From: Strigamia acuminata
Lineage: Eukaryota; Arthropoda; Chilopoda; Geophilomorpha; Linotaeniidae
Assembly (NCBI GenBank): GCA_949358305.1
Contig: OX442314.1
Location: 3,289,087-3,353,086, forward strand
Direction: 5' to 3'
DNA: 64,000 nucleotides
Under the pieces are notes generated by a model. That model made no database searches. It was given only the letters and a program-made list of their open reading frames with translations, and was not told the DNA's origin. The translations under genes and the position numbers were made by a program. Position 1 is the stretch's first letter, and each line of letters opens with the position of its first letter. This document shows positions 32,352 through 43,114 of the stretch, one piece after another.

Positions 32352-33875
32352 ATGGCTCAAAAACCATTGAAAATGGTCGATCTCGAGGGAATTAATAAAC
32401 GAACAAACTTAAATTTAAGTTATGTACCACTTGGCGATCAAACAGAAAAGATTCCTGATCATTTTACTCTGTATTGTAATCGTCATGGACTGGATAAAAC
32501 CAAGTTTAAAAATATAACCGAAGCTTCGGACTATGTAACAGCTAGGAACTGGCGAGATCGTACCCAATCTCAATCTTCGCATCGAGATCCAGTACGGAAT
32601 CCACAAACATCCAGTCGAAACTTAGTGAATCAAGATTCTCATACTATGTTTCAAACATCCAGTAGTGGATCTAACTTTGAAAAGTTTAAACCACCTAATT
32701 CGGTAGATAAGGGGGAAAAGAATTATAAACCTAATAATTCTCGTCCAGAGAGTTCCTTAACTAACCAGTCGGTTGTTCAGAACAAATTAAAACTCTATTA
32801 CAATCGAGATCAGCTGATTTCAGTTCGATATACTAATCTAGCTGAAGCACAACGATATGTGGCTAGCCTTCATCTGCCGATTAACCTACCACTATCAAAA
32901 GAATTGGGAACGGTAAACAAAAGTTTTGGGCCATCAATACCAGTGCAAAAAGAAGATATTCGGGCTGCAAACAAACATTTGCGGTCACCGAATCCTCGCG
33001 ATGGATTTACGAATCTTTTTTCCAACTATACGAGCGAGAAAAGTGGTTTACCTACTCCAAACAAATGTTTGCAGTCACTTAACTTACAACAAAGCATCCG
33101 ATCGCCGAACACAAACTCATGTTTGCGGACAAATGATTTGTCCACCAAAAAGAAGAGTCTTCAGCCAAGACAATTCTATCTAACGCCCATTTCAAAACGG
33201 AAAAAGGTCCAACACAATAATAAGAGGGACTTTAAACCTAAAAAAGAAAGTTTTTTGACTAACCCACGGGAGATTCGGTATCAATTCGAACAGTATTGTA
33301 AACAATACCAGTTAAATTCAGCTGAATTTAATAGTATAGACGAAGCGCAACAATTTGTATTTCGAAGTCAATACCGTACTCAACGAATAAACCCAGACCC
33401 AGTCGTCAATCTGACGGAGATACAACAATTTGCGCCTGGAAAGCAACCCTGCAATATCCAGAAGAATTCATCTCAACGAGAGGAATTAAGAACTTCAAAA
33501 AAGCGTTTTCGGTCACCAAGTCCAGCTGGTGATGAAGAAACTTCAAGTACAAACCAACATGTTCAAAAACTGACTGAACACCCAGGTTTCCAATCATCAG
33601 TTCCACGACTTAGAGTCAAATATAGATCCCCTCGTTTGTTGCGGGATTTCACAATTCCAAATATGGGTCCCTTCCACGTATGGTTTTCCAATGAGGGTCC
33701 CATTCATGTATGGTTTTCCAGAGATGACCTAAAACAAAAAGTTGGGTCGTCACGGTCATTTACACTGCCAAGTGAGTACACTGTGTGTAACTGCCCAAAG
33801 AAAAACGTCGAAAGAAATCAGTACAGCAGGCTGAGAGATCTCGGAAATTTGCAAATATGCGAGCTCAATATTTAG
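32352..33875 (+). CDS. Unassigned 507-aa protein with three 25-residue repeats (element C ORF)
   Basis: I do not recognise this protein. The first ATG of the frame is at 32352 (the frame is open slightly upstream). It is basic and rich in S, N, Q, K and R, probably mostly disordered. Three ungapped 25-residue segments (about residues 38-62, 146-170 and 312-336) share aromatic or leucine at position 1, Y at 4, C/Y at 5, L at 10, F/Y at 15, I/L at 18, E-A at 20-21, Y/F at 24 and V at 25. The last half (F-x-x-I-x-E-A-x-x-F-V) is reminiscent of the nucleic-acid-hybrid-binding N-domain of RNase H1, a weak guess. It also has N-K-x-L-x-S-type repeats (about 207-265) and a duplicated G-P-[FI]-H-V-W-F-S (about 438-456). 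No CCHC, protease or polymerase motif is present. It is the only ORF of element C and may be a structural or RNA-binding protein, or an acquired gene. Confidence 0.7.
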   Translation: MAQKPLKMVDLEGINKRTNLNLSYVPLGDQTEKIPDHFTLYCNRHGLDKTKFKNITEASDYVTARNWRDRTQSQSSHRDPVRNPQTSSRNLVNQDSHTMFQTSSSGSNFEKFKPPNSVDKGEKNYKPNNSRPESSLTNQSVVQNKLKLYYNRDQLISVRYTNLAEAQRYVASLHLPINLPLSKELGTVNKSFGPSIPVQKEDIRAANKHLRSPNPRDGFTNLFSNYTSEKSGLPTPNKCLQSLNLQQSIRSPNTNSCLRTNDLSTKKKSLQPRQFYLTPISKRKKVQHNNKRDFKPKKESFLTNPREIRYQFEQYCKQYQLNSAEFNSIDEAQQFVFRSQYRTQRINPDPVVNLTEIQQFAPGKQPCNIQKNSSQREELRTSKKRFRSPSPAGDEETSSTNQHVQKLTEHPGFQSSVPRLRVKYRSPRLLRDFTIPNMGPFHVWFSNEGPIHVWFSRDDLKQKVGSSRSFTLPSEYTVCNCPKKNVERNQYSRLRDLGNLQICELNI

Positions 33876-34487
33876 CAAAGAATCATGTTGATTAACATGA
33901 TATGATACACAAAGATTCCCCGATTATAGTGTAAACAGAAAATCCTCTTCTAAAAATCATGACCTCTCTTCTAAAGAAAAGGGGGACAAAATATAAAAGT
34001 TAGAATTAACAAAATTTTGAAAAGTAATGCTACATTATTAAGACAACTAGTTTAATTAAATTAGTCAATTGTACAAAGAATACCAAGTGACTCCGGTCAT
34101 GACAATTAAGGGGGACAATTATGATTTCTTAATTGTCAACTCTTATCATCCGAAAGCTATTATTGTATATTTATAGCGATACATCTGACTAGGCATATGA
34201 AATAAATAATTTGTGATAACACAAATGATGACTTTATGTATGACGAAGGTTTCTTCAAAAGAAGACTTGGAAATAAATTCTCAACTTGAATTTGTACTAT
34301 TAGAAAAGTTATTTCGGCAGAAAATCAGAACTTAGATAATTCAATTAGTTTACGTAAATTCAAATTCAGAATTGGAAGTCACAATATCTCCAAGATACAT
34401 CAAGTCCGAAAAAATAGCATTTATGCTAATTCAGAGAATAACGAAAATTCTATAAAATTTTATATAATTGTGTTATTAAGGGGGATG
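33876..34487 (+). other. 3' region of element C with repeated polypurine tracts
   Basis: Non-coding. AAGGGGGA occurs at about 33979, 34108 and 34479, the last directly before the 3' LTR and so the likely true polypurine tract. Further copies lie upstream at about 31150, 31523 and 32709. Confidence 0.7.
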
Positions 34488-36389
34488 TGTGACGGTTTAC
34501 AATGGCTATAAATGCCTATTTTCTTAGAAAGAAGCGCTGTTGCGCCATTATCATGATATCTCGAAGATATTCTGTGTAAAACTGATAAATGTCTGGAATA
34601 AAGTTATTTATGATGTTTCAAATACAAAGATGTTCGTTTATTAAGAATAAACACTCATTCCTACTTGATATCAAAGGATTCCGGCCGAATCACGAAGAGT
34701 CGTCTGCTAAAACCGCATTTGTCAATGCGCAATGTTGCCACAAGATGGCGCGATTACGATTTAGCGGCAAATTCAAGATATGAATATAAAACATGTAAAT
34801 AAATATAAAACTATATTTACTAGAACGAAACGAAGCTTTGTGAACATTAATATAAAGATATATTAATGTCTTTTGATGTTAAATACATTATAACTTCCAT
34901 TTTCTGCGGGATAGAACATTTGGTGATCAATCGATCAACCGATCGATCTGATTGGTGGATCCATTTCCGGCCCTGGGTATCCAGTTCCGGTTGTGGTGAG
35001 AATTAGCATAATGCTCCTCCGTATCCACTTCCGGTGATACGGGATTGGAGGGATTCGTGGAACCCATGTTCCAATTGGATGACTGGATTAATCCTTAATC
35101 CAGTCAGGTTATATAAACCCAAACAACCGGCCATTCGGCAGCTCTGTTTGATTATTTTCTGTTTGGTATTGTTACTTAAGAAATATGATTCGTTGTTCAC
35201 GTAAAAAACCTTTTGGTTCTTTGTTGATTTATTCGCAAAGAACCGTTGCATGATTCTACAGAATCATGCCACCGCCGGCAATTGAAGTCGAAGTGCTGGG
35301 ATTATTATGTTGCATAAATGTTACAGTCTACGGTTGCGACGCCGAAGGAGAACCCGCCGTTGTGCAATTCAGTATCCTCCGGACAGGACCAAGTTGTCTT
35401 TTTCGGTATGAACGTATTCCGTTACCACGAGTAGCATCGGTATTGTTGAGAATCGGTTCCTTCACCTGATGGTGCCAAAGCAGTCTGTTTAACAGTAACC
35501 ACGAGTAGCACCAAGTGTTTGGCAAGCTGATTCTCATGGTATTCGATGCCAAAGCAGTCGGTCTATTATTAGTACCGCGAGAGATAAAACTGCTGTGCGG
35601 AGCCGCGAGCTATCGACCCCTGTGTACGTGGTACCGTCAACCACTCGATGGACGACCGTGCTGCGACGCCGGGGACGCTTGATACCGTTCTGCATGGCAA
35701 GGCGTATATTCTAATCGATGGCAATTGTGTGTTGCGACGGGAAGCTTAATCTTCATTTTATTTATAACAGCAAAACTTAAACTCGACAACCAGTTGGACC
35801 AAAATCAAGTCAGAAGACTTAATCTCATATTGAACTCAATATAACCGATAAGTTGACGACAACTTATTCCCGAAATATCTAAATAAGAATTCACAACGAT
35901 ATGAATTAAATATAATTCATAAGTGGAATATTGATAAGTAAATGAATACATTTACTTACACCAATATCCTCCCAAAGTTGTGGCGGTGCAGACAAAGTCA
36001 ACCGCAATGCTCAGATCATTCGATTTATCGACGTGCGATAGTTTACACAGCGAACCAAGGAAACCAGCGAAGCCGTATCGGACTCCAGGACACAGCCATC
36101 CGGCTTAAGATGACATCTATAATCAGGTCGAGCGATGGGGAAACCGCTCCCATATTCCAGACCCGTAGTGATATTATTCTAGGGCCAGTTGGCCAATTCT
36201 TTGTATAGTTTAATAGCTGATTTAACTTGCCAAATGTCGGCATTAGTCCTATGTATAATTTAGCCTTGATATTATTGTTTACCAACAATAAACTGTCTTG
36301 TATTTATCTCGTATTGTATTCACTGTTTATTTATTGCGATCTCTTCCCGGTACCATTGTTAAATGGGAGTTGTGGTCGTCACCGTCACA
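34488..36389 (+). repeat. 3' LTR of element C (1902 bp)
   Basis: Same length as the 5' LTR; one difference noticed (TTTTACAG against TTTAACAG, about 27670 and 35489). Followed by the ATCG duplication and gypsy-1. Confidence 0.94.
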
Positions 36390-38611
36390 ATCGAGTGATG
36401 GAGTTGGCGTTCGAACATTTGCCATACGAAGTACTGCGCAGATATATGGACGATCTTCTATCGGGTGCGAAAACGAACGCGGAGTTAATCGAGAAGATGA
36501 GGAAGATCTTAATCGAGGTGAGAAGATCGAAGCTTACATTGAAGTTGAGCAAATGCCACTTCCTCTGCGAGGAAGTACAGTTTCTCGGGTTACGACTGAC
36601 GAAGGACGGCCTACGACCAGGATTCGAGAAAACAAGCGCGATCAAGAATTTTGCGAAGCCAAAAGACGTACGAGGCATAAGGAGTTTTCTGGGATTATGT
36701 GGATATTTCCGACGATTCATCGCAGGATATGCGACAAAAACGAGAGCGCTAACGAAATTGACTCGAAAGAACGAAACGTTTGTGTGGACAACTGAGTGTG
36801 AAGCAGCGTTTCAGGGGTTGATTGGAGAATTGATTGCGGAGCCAGTGTTGAAGATCTACGATAACACACGACTGTGCGAGGTGCATACGGACGCATCACA
36901 AGACGGGATCGGGGCAGTATTGATGCAGCGAGGCGAAGGAAACGATCTGCATCCGATTATCTATGCGAGTAGAACAACGACCGAATGCGAGAAGGGATAC
37001 CATTCAACGGAGCTCGAGTTAATGGCGGTAGTTTGGGCGGTGTTAAAATTTCGAATATACAGCGCAGAATTCACGGTGGTGACAGATTGCGAAGCAGTAC
37101 GATATGGGTTGAAGAAACGGGAGTTGACGCCACGAATCGGGAGATGGGTGTTGGCGCTTTCGGAATATAATTTCAAAGCAATACATCGACCAGGATTACT
37201 CATCGGCCACGTCGACGCCCTGAGTAGGAACGTGGAACCAGCAAGCGGCGAGGAAACGGAGATGGAACGACGGTTCAAAGTTAACCAAATTAAATTTACA
37301 GAAGGCGACTGGCTCGTGGCTGCGCAGGAAAGCGATCCCGAGTGTAAAGAGTTGAAGGACGCGTTGTTGGTAGAAGATAAAAGTTTATTGGACGAACGAA
37401 TGCAGCACAAGATTCGAGGATACAAGATCAAGAAAGGACACGTTTACTTCGAGTTAACGGTAAACGGACGGCGAAGAGATGTGTTGTATTTGCCCAAGAT
37501 GATGAGGAGACAGATCACGAACGAAGTACATATTGGACACGCGCATCCGGGGGTCGATGCAACGATTGAGGCGATTCGAAAGAGGTTTTGGTTCCCCAGG
37601 ATGCGAAGTTACGTGAAAGCAGCCGTAGGAGCGTGTATCGAGTGTTTGATGAGGAAGGAACCAGGAGGAAAACGAGCCGGCGAGTTGAATATCATCGAGA
37701 GGCAAAAGGTGCCGTTCCACACAGTTCACCTGGATCATGTGGGCCCCTTTCCAAAGAGCGGCATTGGATACCGACACATTTTGGTGGCAGTGTGCAATTT
37801 TTCGAAATTGGTTTTTCTAATGCCGGTAAAATCAACGAACGCAACAACTACGTGCAGAGAGATTCGGAAGTTATGCGCACGAATGTGGATCCCGACGCGG
37901 ATTATTACAGATCGAGGAACGGCGTTTACCAACGCGTTGTTTGCAGAAATGTGCAAAGAATTCGAGATTCGACACGTGCTGACTTCGACGGAAAATCCGA
38001 GAGCGAACGGGCAAGTGGAAAGGATGAACCGAACGATAGTCCCGATGTTGGCGAGCCAAACGACGAAGAACGACGGGAGCGATTGGAGCAAAGGGATCGA
38101 CAAGATCGAAATCGCGATCAACTCAAGAGTCAACCAATCGACCAAGAAAACACCATTGGAGGTGTTGTACGGGTTCCAGCCGAGAACGATCATCGAGCCA
38201 AAATTAGCAGCGATAGTAGTTGAGGAAAACGATGAAGACGAGACGGAAATCGAGGACGTAAGAAACGAAGCGTACGAAACACTGACGGAAAACCAGATCA
38301 AGCAGAAAAAGGCGTTCGATAGACATCGAGGACCAAACCGGACATACGAAGTCGGGGATATGGTCGTCGTACGAAGGAAAGCGATCGCAATACAAGGCAA
38401 AGCGGGGAAACTCAGTAATCTGTATCGAGGACCATTGCGAGTAAGTCGGCGGATTTCGAGCACAGTGTACGAGATTACAAGTCTCGAGAACCCGCCTCGA
38501 TACAAAACGACCGCACCAATCGACCAGATGAAGAAATGGACATTCGAGGACGACGCGACATCAGGAGCCGAAGACGAATTAACAAGTGTCGGCGGGGACG
38601 CCGACATTTAG
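36390..38611 (+). pseudogene. gypsy-1 gag-pol, segment 4 (reverse transcriptase, RNase H, integrase)
   Basis: The frame resumes at 36394 (V-M-E-L-A-F-E) and ends at TAG 38609-38611. It holds Y-M-D-D-L of reverse transcriptase (about 36445), Ty3-type RNase H (H-T-D-A-S, T-D-C-E-A), the integrase zinc region (H-x-G-H-A-H-P-G, C-x2-C) and the integrase triad D (H-L-D-H-V-G-P), D (I-T-D-R-G-T) and E (N-G-Q-V-E-R), the last two 35 residues apart. All catalytic residues are kept; function is lost through the nested insertions. Confidence 0.94.
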
Positions 38612-38624
38612 TCGGATGACCGAG

Positions 38625-38879
38625 TGTGGAGTTTTTCGGGTGTAACGGGCAATAACGATCGCCAGGGGGCGGGCAGACACAAACGGAATATGTCCGATAA
38701 GCGTTTTGGGGGTGAACAGCCAATTGGGGGCCGTTCTTTGTAATCAACCAATCAGGGTTGACCAGTGTGATATATAATCAGTTTGTTTTGTTTAATAAAA
38801 TCACTTGAAGTTAACTAGAGCTTGTAGTTGTGTCTTGGTAATTTTGGGTCAGCTAGTCTCAGCTTTGAAATAGTTTACA
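38625..38879 (+). repeat. 3' LTR of gypsy-1
   Basis: 255 bp, six differences from the 5' LTR (about 97.6% identity). It ends at the ATAG duplication. No clear polypurine tract precedes it. Confidence 0.93.
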
Positions 38880-38883
38880 ATAG

Positions 38884-39977
38884 TTTACAAAAACCCACAT
38901 CTATTAATAGTAAGGTCAACTAGGGGTTCCAGGAAATCAACTGAGGTCAACTAGGGGTTCTAAGAAATCAACTGAGGTCAAACAACGACAATTTTTAGGC
39001 TAAAGTCAAAGTTCAACCACCTTAAGCAATCAACAAACTCTTTCTATTTTAAAACCCTAGTTTTCACATGCATTGATAGAAAGGTAAAACAAGTAAATAT
39101 AAAAAACAAAGTCAGAACACCAGTTGAAATTTTATTAGGGAACAGAGATAGAGGTAGAGATTTGCAAAGGTTCAAAATTTAAATAATCGACTCTTTGCGA
39201 GTAAAAATTGACTTTTTGCGTGTAAAAATTGACTTTTTGCGTGTAAAAATTGACTTTTTGCGTGTAAAAATTGACTTTTTGCGAGTAAAAATTGATTTTT
39301 TGCATTTTGTGTGCTTAAAAATAAATACGGAGTACATTTTTAGATTAAAAATTTCAGTTTGTCTCAAAAACTCATTTTGACACTTAATTTCATAATTCAG
39401 TCTCAAAAAGTTATGCATTCTACAAAGAAGTGTGGTATTTGCATCATCAAGGCAGAATTCAAGACTGTCAGACGGCAAGAAATGAGACGTCCTTGGTGCC
39501 AATAACAGCTGCTGCAGCAAAAGCTTGTGGACTAGGACTACTATGTATTCTATGCAAGATTTTATTTTAAAATGTTACATCCCGATTGTCTTACACTGGA
39601 GATTTACAATTGTCTTCAATCTTAGTAATGAGCTTAGGTTTCAATTAAAACAACATCCTTAGCAATGTGTGTTCTTGCATGAAACTGATGCTCTGTTTAT
39701 TCTCCAAAGACAGATTAAGCCAGAGAAAATGTCAAATTTTCTTTCCAAGTTTTTTTTCTTTGTGTTTAGCACAAAGATGTCTTCAGTGGACAAAATAAAT
39801 GTAAACGAGGAAGTACTACTGTCTGATATGTTTCATCTTGCAAGCAGAATTTTTTTTAGAAAGAATGTTTTTTCTTCTAAAATGGAAGTGAAAGGAATTC
39901 TGCCTCTCATGTGAATTCTGCCTCTCATGTGAAATTCTCATGTTTATGAGTTTTTGACTTTCGACCTTATTCATGAA
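38884..39977. other. Non-coding region between gypsy-1 and satellite array 2
   Basis: No gene seen. It contains a two-copy ~32-bp repeat around AACTAGGGGTTC (about 38918-38980), the five-copy repeat listed next, and a two-copy GAATTCTGCCTCTCATGT (about 39896-39931). It may be target DNA of gypsy-1 or the far part of the Bel-Pao-like LTR. Confidence 0.55.
39185..39305. repeat. Short 21-bp tandem repeat (about five units)
   Basis: About five copies of a 21-bp unit around TTTTTGCGTGTAAAAATTGA, with AG/TG variation. The period equals that of the large satellites but the sequence is unrelated. Confidence 0.85.
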
Positions 39978-42941
39978 TCGGGGGTCGACCGACTCGAACC
40001 GGGGGTCGACCGACTCGAACCGGGGGTCGACCGACTCGAACCGGGGGTCGACCGACTCGAACCGGGGGTCGACCGACTCGAACCGGGGGTCGACCGACTC
40101 GAACCGGGGGTCGACCGACTCGAACCGGGGGTCGACCGACTCGAACCGGGGGTCGACCGACTCGAACCGGGGGTCGACCGACTCGAACCGGGGGTCGACC
40201 GACTCGAACCGGGGGTCGACCGACTCGAACCGGGGGTCGACCGACTCGAACCGGGGGTCGACCGACTCGAACCGGGGGTCGACCGACTCGAACCGGGGGG
40301 TCGACCGACTCGAACCGGGGGGTCGACCGACTCGAACCGGGGGGTCGACCGACTCGAACCGGGGGGTCGACCGACTCGAACCGGGGGGTCGACCGACTCG
40401 AACCGGGGGTCGACCGAATCGAACCGGGGGGTCGACCGACTCGAACCGGGGGGTCGACCGACTCGAACCGGGGGGTCGACCGCCTCGAACCGGGGGGTCG
40501 ACCGCCTCGAACCGGGGGGTCGACCGACTCGAACCGGGGGGTCGACCGACTCGAACCGGGGGTCGACCGACTCGAACCGGGGGGTCGACCGACTCGAACC
40601 GGGGGTCGACCGACTCGAACCGGGGGTCGACCGACTCGAACCGGGGGTCGACCGACTCGAACCGGGGGTCGACCGACTCGAACCGGGGGTCGACCGACTC
40701 GAACCGGGGGTCGACCGACTCGAACCGGGGGTCGACCGACTCGAACCGGGGGTCGACCGACTCGAACCGGGGGTCGACCGACTCGAACCGGGGGTCGACC
40801 GACTCGAACCGGGGGTCGACCGACTCGAACCGGGGGTCGACCGACTCGAACCGGGGGTCGACCGACTCGAACCGGGGGTCGACCGACTCGAACCGGGGGT
40901 CGACCGACTCGAACCGGGGGTCGACCGACTCGAACCGGGGGTCGACCGACTCGAACCGGGGGTCGACCGACTCGAACCGGGGGTCGACCGACTCGAACCG
41001 GGGGTCGACCGACTCGAACCGGGGGTCGACCGACTCGAACCGGGGGTCGACCGACTCGAACCGGGGGTCGACCGACTCGAACCGGGGGTCGACCGACTCG
41101 AACCGGGGGTCGACCGACTCGAACCGGGGGTCGACCGACTCGAACCGGGGGTCGACCGACTCGAACCGGGGGTCGACCGACTCGAACCGGGGGTCGACCG
41201 ACTCGAACCGGGGGTCGACCGACTCGAACCGGGGGTCGACCGACTCGAACCGGGGGTCGACCGACTCGAACCGGGGGTCGACCGACTCGAACCGGGGGTC
41301 GACCGACTCGAACCGGGGGTCGACCGACTCGAACCGGGGGTCGACCGACTCGAACCGGGGGTCGACCGACTCGAACCGGGGGTCGACCGACTCGAACCGG
41401 GGGTCGACCGACTCGAACCGGGGGTCGACCGACTCGAACCGGGGGTCGACCGACTCGAACCGGGGGTCGACCGACTCGAACCGGGGGTCGACCGACTCGA
41501 ACCGGGGGTCGACCGACTCGAACCGGGGGTCGACCGACTCGAACCGGGGGTCGACCGACTCGAACCGGGGGTCGACCGACTCGAACCGGGGGTCGACCGA
41601 CTCGAACCGGGGGTCGACCGACTCGAACCGGGGGTCGACCGACTCGAACCGGGGGTCGACCGACTCGAACCGGGGGTCGACCGACTCGAACCGGGGGTCG
41701 ACCGACTCGAACCGGGGGTCGACCGACTCGAACCGGGGGTCGACCGACTCGAACCGGGGGTCGACCGACTCGAACCGGGGGTCGACCGACTCGAACCGGG
41801 GGTCGACCGACTCGAACCGGGGGTCGACCGACTCGAACCGGGGGTCGACCGACTCGAACCGGGGGTCGACCGACTCGAACCGGGGGTCGACCGACTCGAA
41901 CCGGGGGTCGACCGACTCGAACCGGGGGGTCGACCGACTCGAACCGGGGGGTCGACCGAATCGAACCGGGGGGTCGACCGACTCGAACCGGGGGGTCGAC
42001 CGACTCGAACCGGGGGTCGACCGACTCGAACCGGGGGGTCGACCGACTCGAACCGGGGGGTCGACCGACTCGAACCGGGGGGTCGACCGACTCGAACCGG
42101 GGGGTCGACCGACTCGAACCGGGGGGTCGACCGACTCGAACCGGGGGGTCGACCGACTCGAACCGGGGGGTCGACCGACTCGAACCGGGGGGTCGACCGA
42201 CTCGAACCGGGGGTCGACCGACTCGAACCGGGGGTCGACCGACTCGAACCGGGGGTCGACCGACTCGAACCGGGGGTCGACCGACTCGAACCGGGGGTCG
42301 ACCGACTCGAACCGGGGGTCGACCGACTCGAACCGGGGGTCGACCGACTCGAACCGGGGGTCGACCGACTCGAACCGGGGGTCGACCGACTCGAACCGGG
42401 GGTCGACCGACTCGAACCGGGGGTCGACCGACTCGAACCGGGGGTCGACCGACTCGAACCGGGGGTCGACCGACTCGAACCGGGGGTCGACCGACTCGAA
42501 CCGGGGGTCGACCGACTCGAACCGGGGGTCGACCGACTCGAACCGGGGGTCGACCGACTCGAACCGGGGGTCGACCGACTCGAACCGGGGGTCGACCGAC
42601 TCGAACCGGGGGTCGACCGACTCGAACCGGGGGTCGACCGACTCGAACCGGGGGTCGACCGACTCGAACCGGGGGTCGACCGACTCGAACCGGGGGTCGA
42701 CCGACTCGAACCGGGGGTCGACCGACTCGAACCGGGGGTCGACCGACTCGAACCGGGGGTCGACCGACTCGAACCGGGGGTCGACCGACTCGAACCGGGG
42801 GTCGACCGACTCGAACCGGGGGTCGACCGACTCGAACCGGGGGTCGACCGACTCGAACCGGGGGTCGACCGACTCGAACCGGGGGTCGACCGACTCGAAC
42901 CGGGGGTCGACCAACTCGAATCGGGGGTGGACCAACTCGAA
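39978..42941. repeat. 21/22-bp satellite array 2 (140 units)
   Basis: Same unit as array 1. By my count 116 units are 21 bp and 24 are 22 bp with a sixth G. The 22-bp units form two clusters of 12 (about 40297-40595 and 41930-42205); variants with CGAATCG or CGCCTCG also lie in or next to these clusters. The edge units are diverged (TCGGGGG first; CCAACTCG in the last two). Twenty-four extra bases keep the overall frame, so long spurious ORFs persist. Confidence 0.96.
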
Positions 42942-43114
42942 TCTGTTGTTTATCGATGCCAAACAGTCCTCCGTACTTGTTCTGCGCATTTCTAGTGTTT
43001 TCCTGCATCAAGCAGTGTTTTGTATTTATTTAGACTTTAAGTTATTATTTAGCACTGGGCATAATGCTGCCCCTATCAGTATTATATAAGTTTATTCGCG
43101 AATTTGCGATAAAT
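42942..43114 (+). repeat. Duplicate of the satellite's right flank
   Basis: Matches 7047-7219 with one difference noticed (TGTATTTA against TGTATGTA), then diverges after GCGATAAATT. It shows that array 2 and its flank were copied as a block from a copia-F-like source, or the reverse. Confidence 0.9.

Larger units (their letters stand above)
26680..36389 (+). mobile_element. Element C: large LTR element without recognisable pol
   Basis: 9710 bp bounded by 1902-bp direct LTRs (26680-28581, 34488-36389; one difference noticed) with 8-bp perfect ends TGTGACGG / CCGTCACA and a 4-bp duplication ATCG (26676-26679, 36390-36393). It has a tRNA-Gln primer-binding site (three copies), a polypurine tract before the 3' LTR, a 3-kb leader full of short repeats, and one ORF of 507 codons. 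No protease, reverse transcriptase, RNase H, integrase or CCHC motif is seen in any frame. It resembles a large non-autonomous LTR derivative, except that it keeps an ORF of unknown type. Confidence 0.92.
10658..38879 (+). mobile_element. Ty3/gypsy retrotransposon gypsy-1, host of three nested LTR elements
   Basis: LTRs of 255 bp each (10658-10912 and 38625-38879; six differences counted) are flanked by a 4-bp duplication ATAG (10654-10657 and 38880-38883). Internal segments lie at 10913-12652, 19829-20037, 25915-26679 and 36390-38624. Removing copia-A, copia-B1, element C and one copy of each duplication leaves about 5.4 kb with one gag-pol frame of 1574 codons including the terminal stop, plus a single internal stop. 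No env-like gene is seen. Confidence 0.93.

Noticed and set aside
32352-33875. Element C ORF as a degenerate gag
   Set aside because: No zinc knuckle or gag core pattern is visible and the frame is undamaged; it may be gag-like in role, but sequence does not show it.
5472-42941. CRISPR array
   Set aside because: Units are directly adjacent with no spacers, in a eukaryotic context without cas genes.
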